In this document: in pieces, positions 35,051 through 41,726 of the stretch
Layout of the letters: each line of letters starts with the position of its first letter
Numbering within the stretch: the stretch's first letter is position 1
Source of the DNA: Chitinophagaceae bacterium
GTDB taxonomy: Bacteria > Bacteroidota > Bacteroidia > Chitinophagales > Chitinophagaceae
Assembly: GCA_020437365.1 (NCBI GenBank)
Contig: JAGQWM010000019.1
Coordinates: forward strand, 1-41,726
Length of the DNA stretch: 41,726 nucleotides
Direction: 5' to 3'
Notes under the pieces: generated by a model
The model's input: the letters and a program-made list of their open reading frames with translations, nothing else
What the model was told of the DNA's origin: nothing
The model's database searches: none
Translations under genes and position numbers: made by a program

Positions 35051-36549
35051 TCTTGTCTATCCTTATTGATCAATTCCAGTGCCTTTTTCAATTTATAATC
35101 AACACCATTTTTTACGGCCTGCACAGTTGGTGGTGTATAAATTTCGGGTTGCACACCCAAACCATTTTTGGGCGTTTCTTTATTGATGACCAACCTGAAT
35201 AGTGGCAGCCGAAACTGAATTCCCGTTTCCGGCAGTTTGGCATAAGGAATCAACCAGGCGGTATTGCCATAAGCTCCGCCACCGGTTTCTTCGCCTATTA
35301 CAGTTACATTTTTTTGTGGCAGAATGGTACTGATAAACAATGTTGTGGCAGAAAAAGAATTGCCACCGGAAAGCACATACACTTTACCGTTATAGTGATT
35401 TTTCTTTATGGGATTGAAAAAATGCCTTTCGAAAAATCCAAAATGATAGTAACCATCTTTTTTCTTTTTGGTAAAGAAAAACAGGAAAAGTTTATTCCAA
35501 AATTGGTTTTTGATATAGCGTTGGTATTTTTTTCCTTTTTTAATGGCATACAATGAATCGGCTATTTTGAATGGTTCATCAGCAATATAACGGCTCAGGT
35601 AAGTAGAATTACCAACACTGCCACCACCGTTTCTTCTTACATCAATAATCAAATGTTTGATAGAATGTTTTTGTAAAGTGCGAAAAGAATTTCTGAAAAA
35701 TTGCCGCAGATTATAGCCTTTGGCAAAGGAAGATAAATCCATCATGGCCGTGTGGGTAACGGTATCTATTTTCAACAATCGCACAAAATCGGCCGCCCGC
35801 TGCCTTATTTCTTTCTTTGAAGGATGTGGTATTGAAGGCCTGAAACTTCGGTTGCCTTTTCTATTGGCCGTGTCTTTTGCAGGAAAATAAGCCGGCACTT
35901 CAATCGCCTTTGCTATTTGATTCGAATCTAAATATCCAATTTCATATTCATTGGATTTACCAAAAATATATGAGTATAAGCTACCGAAATATCCCTGATT
36001 ACTCAGCGTTTGGTATTTGTGCGTTTGGTTATAGCCATCGGATGAAATATATTGAAATAAGGAATCATTGATGGCAGATAATTTTTTCCCATTGATGGAA
36101 GTAATAACGATGCCCGGTGTTAACGTACTGTCATTTCGGTTAAGGTTTGCCGTTACTACGGCCGTATCTTTCCATAATTTCAAGCTCAAGGGGAACAGGC
36201 GTTTTATTTTTGCCGTGTCTCGGTATTTATTCCAAGCTTTGGAAGAGCGGACTGAGGTATGGCCACAATCGATTTTAGCCGTAACGTAGGTGAGAATTTT
36301 TTTAAAAGCCGGCTCGGTCAGCGAGTCTTTTAATTGCTGTTTTCCCCAATTAAAATAATAATCCATGCTATCCCTGGATGTGTACCAATACAATCCGGGA
36401 TGAAATTCTTCCAACAAAGTCTGGTATATCGTAAAATCTTTTTGTAATTGCGAAGGTGAATAACGATGCTTGGGCGAAAATGAAGATTTGCTTGCGGCAC
36501 AACCGCTAAGTATGGAAATCAACAAAATGCAGGTAAGGTTTCGCCTCAT
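35038..36549 (-). CDS. S41-family peptidase lipoprotein
   Basis: A 503-residue envelope serine peptidase, tail-specific/tricorn-core type. Lipoprotein signal MRRNLTCILLISILSGC with lipobox LSGC. The N-terminal helical region (FTIYQTLLEEFHPGLYWYTS) precedes a PDZ-like segment (LTPGIVITSINGKKLSAIND), then the catalytic core: IIDVRRNGGGSVGNS, the nucleophile region VLSGGNSFSATTLF (Ser400 most likely) and GEETGGGAYG. Function is probably protein or peptide turnover in the envelope. Convergent with the nitrilase gene. Confidence 0.92.
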   Translation of the reverse strand: MRRNLTCILLISILSGCAASKSSFSPKHRYSPSQLQKDFTIYQTLLEEFHPGLYWYTSRDSMDYYFNWGKQQLKDSLTEPAFKKILTYVTAKIDCGHTSVRSSKAWNKYRDTAKIKRLFPLSLKLWKDTAVVTANLNRNDSTLTPGIVITSINGKKLSAINDSLFQYISSDGYNQTHKYQTLSNQGYFGSLYSYIFGKSNEYEIGYLDSNQIAKAIEVPAYFPAKDTANRKGNRSFRPSIPHPSKKEIRQRAADFVRLLKIDTVTHTAMMDLSSFAKGYNLRQFFRNSFRTLQKHSIKHLIIDVRRNGGGSVGNSTYLSRYIADEPFKIADSLYAIKKGKKYQRYIKNQFWNKLFLFFFTKKKKDGYYHFGFFERHFFNPIKKNHYNGKVYVLSGGNSFSATTLFISTILPQKNVTVIGEETGGGAYGNTAWLIPYAKLPETGIQFRLPLFRLVINKETPKNGLGVQPEIYTPPTVQAVKNGVDYKLKKALELINKDRQENKE

Positions 36550-36585
36550 ATTCTTATTAATAGCCGACTCAATAACGGCGTCAAT

Positions 36586-37620
36586 TTATTGTAAATGATT
36601 CCAGCCCTGGGCAGTTATTTTATGTGTGTTACCACCCTTGGTTTGTATATGTGCACCTTCTTCTACAGAAGTCATATACCCAATCACACTTATCTGTTCA
36701 TTGAATGTTATTTTATCATACTCCGCTTGTGGCAATGTAAATAACAATTCATAATCTTCACCACCACTTAACGCACAAGCCGTTGGGTCTATTTCAAATT
36801 TATATGCCGCTTGTTTCATTTCTTCCGAAATTGGTATTTTTTCTTCGTACAACATACAACCCAGTTGACTGTCTTCGCAGAGATGCAGGATTTCGGAACT
36901 CAATCCATCGCTGACATCAATCATGGCCGAAGGCACAATATTTTCTTTTTCAAAAAACTGAATTATATCTGCCCGTGCTTCGGGTTTCAACAAACGGCCG
37001 ATGACGTAGGATTCTCCTTCCAGGTCGGGTTGCACTTGCGGGCTTTCCATGAAAATCTTTTTTTCTCTTTCCAAAAACAACAAACCCACATAAGCGGCTC
37101 CGAGGTCGCCGCTGACGCACAATAAATCGCCTTTTTGCGCAGTACTTCTTTTGACAAATTTATCCGGCGCTACTTCGCCAACGGCGGTGATGGAAATAAT
37201 AAAACCTTTTTGAGAAGAAGTGGTATCGCCACCCACGAGGTCAACACCATATTTTTTGCAAGCGGCATAGACGCCTTCGTAAAATTCATCCAACGCTTCG
37301 AGGCTGAAACGATTGCTTATGCCAAGACTAATAGTGATTTGCGTAGGTATTGCATTCATCGCATATACATCGCTGAGGTTCACAATCACACTTTTGTATC
37401 CCAGATGTTTTAAAGGTGTGTACACCAAATCAAAGTGTACGCCTTCAATCAATAAATCTGTTGTTACGACAGTTTGTTTTCCAAAATGATCAATAACGGC
37501 GGCATCATCGCCCACACCTAACAAGGAAGAAGCATTTTGAATTTCAATATTTTTGGTAAGATGTTTTATCAGTGCAAACTCTCCCAGTTCTGCAATTTCT
37601 GTTCTTTTTTCACGATTCAT
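36586..37620 (-). CDS. thiL: ThiL, thiamine-monophosphate kinase
   Basis: Phosphorylates thiamine phosphate to thiamine diphosphate with ATP. The 344-residue protein shows the N-terminal LLGVGDDAAVIDHFGKQTVV, TTDLLIEGVHFDL, the metal segment LVGGDTTSSQKGFIISITAVG, MIDVSDGLSSEILHLCEDS and ALSGGEDYELLFTLP, all family hallmarks. It shares the PurM fold with SelD elsewhere in the window. No thi riboswitch is visible upstream and no other thi gene is present. Confidence 0.96.
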   Translation of the reverse strand: MNREKRTEIAELGEFALIKHLTKNIEIQNASSLLGVGDDAAVIDHFGKQTVVTTDLLIEGVHFDLVYTPLKHLGYKSVIVNLSDVYAMNAIPTQITISLGISNRFSLEALDEFYEGVYAACKKYGVDLVGGDTTSSQKGFIISITAVGEVAPDKFVKRSTAQKGDLLCVSGDLGAAYVGLLFLEREKKIFMESPQVQPDLEGESYVIGRLLKPEARADIIQFFEKENIVPSAMIDVSDGLSSEILHLCEDSQLGCMLYEEKIPISEEMKQAAYKFEIDPTACALSGGEDYELLFTLPQAEYDKITFNEQISVIGYMTSVEEGAHIQTKGGNTHKITAQGWNHLQ

Positions 37621-37662
37621 GTACGCAATGCTTTTGATGAATACAGCGGCTAAGGCTGCAAG

Positions 37663-38445
37663 TTATTGTAAATCTTTTTGACCATTGATAATCCCAAGCA
37701 TTTCATCATGTATATGCCCGTTTGTGGCCAATACTTTATGTTGATAAATGGAAAAATTTTCTCCTTTGAAATCGGTAATTTTTCCTCCGGCTTCTTGCAC
37801 TATTAATGAACCGGCAGCACTGTCCCAAGGCTCCAGTTTGTGCTCAAAAAAACCATCTAATTTGCCTGCTGCTACCCAACAAAGATCAATGGCAGCTGAA
37901 CCCAATCGCCGTACCGGCACACCTTTGCGGACAAATCTTTCAAACATTTCCAAGGGGCCATTGGGTTCGTTGATATAGATATAAGGAAACCCCGTTACCA
38001 GGCAGGCGTGAATGGCCTTTTTTTCTTCGCTGACATGAATGGGCCGGCTGTTCAACGTAGCACCTTTCCCCTTTTCGGCCATAAAAAATTCATTGAGATG
38101 TGGATTGAAAACGGCTGCTAAAATGATTTCACCCTTATTTTCAATACCGATTGACACACAATTCAATGGAATACCGTGGGCAAAATTGACAGTGCCGTCA
38201 ATGGGGTCGATTATCCATTTATACGTCGAATCCTGAATCATTTCTCCCGACTCTTCTGCCAGAATTTGATGCGCCGGAAATTTTTCTTTGATAATGCCCA
38301 AAATGGCTTTTTCGGCGGCAAAATCTGCTTCAGTAACAAGGTTGTTGATGCCTTCTTTATTGTGAATGGCAAAATCACGGTTACAATAGCGAAGAATTTC
38401 AGCAGCACCGGCACGAGCCGCCGCTATCATTGTCTCTTTGAGCAT
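37663..38445 (-). CDS. Inositol monophosphatase family protein (SuhB-like)
   Basis: A 260-residue Mg/Li-sensitive phosphatase. ATG 38445 (MLKETMIAAA) is chosen; a longer reading needs TTG 38475. Motifs in order: ILAEESGE (metal Glu), WIIDPIDGTVNFAHGIP (DPIDGT) and EPWDSAAGSLIVQEAGG (metal Asp). It may dephosphorylate inositol-1-phosphate or act as a SuhB-type ribosome factor; the sequence does not decide. Divergent from the GT2 gene. Confidence 0.94.
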   Translation of the reverse strand: MLKETMIAAARAGAAEILRYCNRDFAIHNKEGINNLVTEADFAAEKAILGIIKEKFPAHQILAEESGEMIQDSTYKWIIDPIDGTVNFAHGIPLNCVSIGIENKGEIILAAVFNPHLNEFFMAEKGKGATLNSRPIHVSEEKKAIHACLVTGFPYIYINEPNGPLEMFERFVRKGVPVRRLGSAAIDLCWVAAGKLDGFFEHKLEPWDSAAGSLIVQEAGGKITDFKGENFSIYQHKVLATNGHIHDEMLGIINGQKDLQ

Positions 38446-38561
38446 AAACAAAGATAATAAAGCACCAAGCCGCAAATGAAATAAATAACTATTTTATGGT
38501 AGCTGTAACAGAACTATTATTTTTGAGCAAATCAACAAAACCTTTTCCTGCAGGCTTCGAA

Positions 38562-40499
38562 ATGAAATTATCGGTTATCATAGTAAATTATAACGTAAAA
38601 CTTTTCCTGGAGCAATGTCTTTATTCGGTACAAAAAGCCATTCGGGATTTGGCGGCTGAAATAATAGTCATTGACAACCATTCCACCGATAACAGCCTGG
38701 CCTACCTGCAACCCAAATTTCCGCAGGTTCATTTTATTACCAACGGGCAAAATGTTGGTTTTGGCAAAGCCTGCAACCAGGGATTTCAAATAGCAAAAGG
38801 TGAGTATATTCTTTTTTTAAATCCGGATACAATTGTTCCGGAAGATTGTTTTCATGCCTGTATTAATTTTTTAGCTTCAAAAAAAGATGCCGGTGCTTTG
38901 GGTATCAAAATGCTCGATGGCAAAGGAAGATTTTTAAAAGAATCGAAACGTTCATTTCCATCGCCGGCTACTTCTTTGTATAAATTATTTGGCCTGGCAA
39001 AATTATTTCCACATCATAAAAAGTTTTCAAAATACCACCTTGGTTATTTAGATGAAGATGAAAATAATGAAGTAGATGTGTTGGCCGGTGCATTTATGAT
39101 GGTAAAAAAAGAGGTATTGGATAAAGTGGGTTGTTTCGACGAAACATTTTTTATGTATGGCGAAGATGTGGACCTGAGTTACCGCATACAAAAAGCCGGG
39201 TATAAAAACTATTATTTTGCCGGCAGCCGGATTGTACATTTCAAAGGTGAAAGCACCCGGAAAGGCAGCATGAATTATGTCAGAATGTTTTACCAGGCGA
39301 TGAGCCTTTTTGTACGGAAACACTATAGTGGCAGCAAAGCCGGTATTTATAATTTTTTAATTCATGTAGCCATTTGGTTTCGGGCCAGCTTGTCGGCCAT
39401 TGGCACTTTTGTTCGCAGGATTGGATTGCCGATTTTGGATGCAGGGCTTATTTTATTGGCTTTCTGGCTCATGAAAAACATCTGGAACAATTATATCCGG
39501 CCGGAAGTGTATTACGAAAACAAAATTTTATGGATTGTCTTTCCGGCCTATTCGGTATTTTATTTACTGGCTGCTTATTATGCCGGGTTGTACGACCGAT
39601 GGTATAAAAGAACGGAGTTGTTTCGATCTACATTGGTTGCCACGATTGTTTTGCTGGCCGCTTATGCCATGCTTCCTGAGCAATATCGTTTTTCAAGAGC
39701 CATTATATTATTTGGTTCTGTATTGGCATTTCTTTTTTTGAGTGTATTCCGGTGGTTGTTGATTCAATTAAAAGTATTGCAAAGCAAAAAAGATAAATAT
39801 CCGCAGACAGTCATTGTGGGTACAATGCAGGAGTTTGCAGAAACGAAAACCTTATTACAAGATGCGGGGTTAAAACAAAAAGTGTTGGGAAGAATTTCCC
39901 TGCAGGACAACGAACCCGAAGCCATTGGTTTTTTAAAAGATATTCGTTTGCTGTCAACAAGCATTCCTTTTCGAGAGATTATTTTTTGTGCCGGCCAGCT
40001 CAGTTACGCCGACATTATACAAACGATGAAAATAATTCCCGCAGCTGTCAGCATCAAAATTCATGCTTGGGGAACAACGAGTATTGTCAGTAGCGATTCC
40101 AAAGATGTAAGCGGCGAAGCGGTGTCAAAAGAAAATGGCTTCAAACTATCGGACCCGTATAACCGAAGATTGAAAAGGCTGATAGATGTATCAATTGCAA
40201 TTGTAGGCTTGCTAACTTTTCCGCTTCATTTTTTCTTTGTCAAAAAGCCGTTTTCATTTTTTGGGAATTGTTTTCAAATATTATTGGCACAAAAAACATG
40301 GATTGGTTATGCTACGCCCGAAAAAAATCTTCCGTCCGTTCGCAAAGCGGTGATAGCGAATAATGGTATTCCCGCTGCCTGGCAACAACCGCTGCCGGAA
40401 GAAAGTTTGCAAATGGTGGATTATTGGTATGCCCGGGATTACGAACCCATGGATGATGTAAAATTAATTTGGAAAATGTACAGGCGGTTAGGTGAATAA
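38562..40499 (+). CDS. GT2 glycosyltransferase fused to a degenerate polyprenyl-phosphosugar transferase module
   Basis: A 645-residue membrane protein. Residues 1-240 are a family-2 glycosyltransferase (LSVIIVNYNVKLFLEQCLYS, LNPDTIVPED, GEDVDLSYRIQKAG). About 290-410 form four membrane helices, 420-525 a CoA-binding-3-like Rossmann segment (QTVIVGTMQEF), and 540-645 begins like a sugar transferase (RRLKRLIDVSIAIVGLL) and ends like one (AQKTWIGYA). The central catalytic stretch (RxGxxGxxFxxYKFRTM) and acidic dyad of WbaP/WcaJ enzymes are absent. The second half is therefore probably non-catalytic, and the whole a polysaccharide-assembly enzyme. ATG 38562 starts the GT2 strand; a longer frame opens at 38496. 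Confidence 0.85.
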   Translation: MKLSVIIVNYNVKLFLEQCLYSVQKAIRDLAAEIIVIDNHSTDNSLAYLQPKFPQVHFITNGQNVGFGKACNQGFQIAKGEYILFLNPDTIVPEDCFHACINFLASKKDAGALGIKMLDGKGRFLKESKRSFPSPATSLYKLFGLAKLFPHHKKFSKYHLGYLDEDENNEVDVLAGAFMMVKKEVLDKVGCFDETFFMYGEDVDLSYRIQKAGYKNYYFAGSRIVHFKGESTRKGSMNYVRMFYQAMSLFVRKHYSGSKAGIYNFLIHVAIWFRASLSAIGTFVRRIGLPILDAGLILLAFWLMKNIWNNYIRPEVYYENKILWIVFPAYSVFYLLAAYYAGLYDRWYKRTELFRSTLVATIVLLAAYAMLPEQYRFSRAIILFGSVLAFLFLSVFRWLLIQLKVLQSKKDKYPQTVIVGTMQEFAETKTLLQDAGLKQKVLGRISLQDNEPEAIGFLKDIRLLSTSIPFREIIFCAGQLSYADIIQTMKIIPAAVSIKIHAWGTTSIVSSDSKDVSGEAVSKENGFKLSDPYNRRLKRLIDVSIAIVGLLTFPLHFFFVKKPFSFFGNCFQILLAQKTWIGYATPEKNLPSVRKAVIANNGIPAAWQQPLPEESLQMVDYWYARDYEPMDDVKLIWKMYRRLGE

Positions 40500-40574
40500 T
40501 TCCTGAAAAATTAATTTACTCTATGGATTCAAAAAATACATTTTGTAACTTTAAGACTTACAAGTAATCACTTC

Positions 40575-41726
40575 ATGGCGAATATTATAGATATTAAAAT
40601 ACCGAGAGCTATTGCCGCTGCTTTGCGCATTCCACCAAACAGTCCTCGCCGGCAGCAAATTAAAGTACTGAAAAAATTATTGCGCAAGGCCCGGTTTACT
40701 TCTTTTGGCCAGGAGTATCGCTTCGATGATATTTTGCTTAGCAAACATCCCGGAAAAAAATTTCAGGAATTAGTACCGGTACATGATTATAATAAAATCT
40801 ATAACGAATGGTGGCAACAAACGCTGGAAGGCGTACCCGATGTAACCTGGCCGGGAAAAATAAAATATTATGCCTTGAGTTCGGGCACCTCGGAAGCTGC
40901 CAGCAAATACATTCCCATAACCAAAGATTTATTAAGAAGTAATACCATCAATTATTTGCGTCAGCTATTAAGCTTAATCCGCTACGAAGAAGCCAATAAA
41001 AAAGCCATGCGTAAAGGATTTTTAATGTTGGGTGGCGCTACCGATTTGCAAAGAGGCAAAGCCGGTTGGTTTGCAGGCGACCTGAGTGGTATCCTGGCTC
41101 GCAAACGCCCTATTTGGTTTCAGACTTTTTATAAACCCGGTGGCCGCATTGCTGCCATTACTGATTGGAATCAAAAACTTACAGAGATTGTAGAACATGC
41201 CAAGGAATGGGATATCGGTTACATCGTAGGTGTGCCGGCCTGGTGTCAAATGTGTATGGAAATGGTGATTGAGCATTACAAACTGAACAACATCCATGAA
41301 ATATGGCCCAACTTTAGTTTTTTCGTTCATGGTGGCGTTTCATTTGAACCGTATAAAAAAGGATTTGAAAAACTATTGGGCAAACCCATTGTCTATATCG
41401 AAAACTATTTATCAAGCGAAGGATTTGTAGGATACAAAACGAGAGAAAATGCCAAAGGCATGCAACTCATTTTAAACAATAATATATTTTTTGAATTTGT
41501 TCCTTTCAATGATCAGAATTTTGACCGTGATGGCAATATCATTGCGCAGCCGGAAGCCAAAATGATTCACGAAGTAAAAGAAGGCGTTGAATATGCACTT
41601 TTGATGAGTACCAATGCCGGCTCCTGGCGTTATTTACTTGGCGATACCATTCGCTTTGTTGACCTCGAAAAATGCGAAGTGGCCATAACCGGACGTACCA
41701 AACATTTTTTGAGCCTCGTAGGCGAA
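40575..41726 (+). CDS. GH3-family (auxin-responsive promoter type) acyl-adenylate enzyme, partial
   Basis: The frame is open from ATG 40575 to the right edge, 384 codons, and continues outside. It resembles GH3 proteins, acyl-acid amido synthetases known in plants and also present in Bacteroidota. Visible: a PPNSPRRQQIKVLKKLLRKA N-terminus, the ATP-binding loop YALSSGTSEAASKYIP (SSGTS at 102-106), a conserved GGATDLQRG, ENYLSSEGFVG, and GDTIRFVDLEKCEVAITGRT. Members form an acyl-AMP and pass it to an amine; the bacterial substrate is unknown. Preceded by the GT2 gene with a 75-bp gap. Confidence 0.88.
   Translation, partial: MANIIDIKIPRAIAAALRIPPNSPRRQQIKVLKKLLRKARFTSFGQEYRFDDILLSKHPGKKFQELVPVHDYNKIYNEWWQQTLEGVPDVTWPGKIKYYALSSGTSEAASKYIPITKDLLRSNTINYLRQLLSLIRYEEANKKAMRKGFLMLGGATDLQRGKAGWFAGDLSGILARKRPIWFQTFYKPGGRIAAITDWNQKLTEIVEHAKEWDIGYIVGVPAWCQMCMEMVIEHYKLNNIHEIWPNFSFFVHGGVSFEPYKKGFEKLLGKPIVYIENYLSSEGFVGYKTRENAKGMQLILNNNIFFEFVPFNDQNFDRDGNIIAQPEAKMIHEVKEGVEYALLMSTNAGSWRYLLGDTIRFVDLEKCEVAITGRTKHFLSLVGE

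Noticed and set aside
1..41726. CRISPR array, tRNA, rRNA, insertion sequence or toxin-antitoxin pair
   Set aside because: No regularly spaced repeats, cloverleaf candidates, transposase motifs or small paired genes of that kind were seen on reading the gaps.

Overview
The window looks like a piece of a Bacteroidota chromosome, most likely from the Chitinophagaceae side. The evidence is the AT-rich base composition, families confined largely to that phylum (DUF2480, DUF6132, IPExxxVDY, CtlX, S46 peptidase, DUF4369-TlpA), Bacteroidota-type -7 elements (TAnnTTTG) just upstream of several genes, and weak Shine-Dalgarno signals. It is dense housekeeping sequence with no rRNA, tRNA, CRISPR array, transposase or prophage that I can see. 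Both ends cut a gene: mnmG on the left and a GH3-family gene on the right.

Layout. 1-8.4 kb: mnmG and ybeY with two parS-like sites between them, then feoA-nadD, a chromate transporter, a class A beta-lactamase-fold protein, feoB far from feoA, and a secreted M28 peptidase. 8.4-10.0 kb: IPExxxVDY protein, pterin dehydratase and a CtlX-type hydrolase. 10.0-14.1 kb: a tight nine-gene minus-strand operon with selD, a Crp/Fnr regulator, DUF6132, two rhodaneses, OsmC, a membrane protein, Dps and thioredoxin. 14.1-16.7 kb: an orphan contractile-sheath homologue with a signal peptide, and a secreted protein of unknown function. 16.7-20.8 kb: mnmH, rho, nadA. 20.8-21.35 kb: the only long non-coding stretch, holding a cluster of DnaA-box-like sites beside a very AT-rich tract, which is a candidate replication origin. 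21.35-26.5 kb: S46 peptidase, PpiD-like foldase, DUF2480. 26.5-33.5 kb, minus strand: corA, TlpA-like lipoprotein, a KdnB-like dehydrogenase, kdsB, an SH3 protein, a sterol-desaturase-family enzyme, dnaN. 33.7-41.7 kb: recX, an omega-amidase-like nitrilase, an S41 peptidase, thiL, an inositol-monophosphatase-family gene, a GT2 fusion protein and the GH3 gene.

Genes that act together. SelD makes selenophosphate, MnmH uses it on the wobble uridine of tRNAs, and MnmG modifies the same base, so the window carries the selenouridine trait; no SelA, SelB or Sec tRNA is seen here. The selD operon joins selenium activation to rhodaneses, thioredoxin and Dps, which suggests redox or reactive-sulfur stress. 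KdsB and a KdnB-like oxidase sit together as in 8-amino-Kdo synthesis. NadA and NadD are two steps of NAD synthesis. parS-like sites, a DnaA-box cluster and dnaN lie within 33 kb, consistent with an origin-proximal position.

Most noteworthy: the exported orphan tail-sheath protein (14146-15342), the candidate oriC (20861-21200), the parS-like pair (777-827), the kdnB-kdsB pair, the beta-lactamase-fold protein lacking the usual general base, and the GT2 protein fused to a degenerate phosphosugar-transferase module. All family calls are from reading the sequence; no database search was run.
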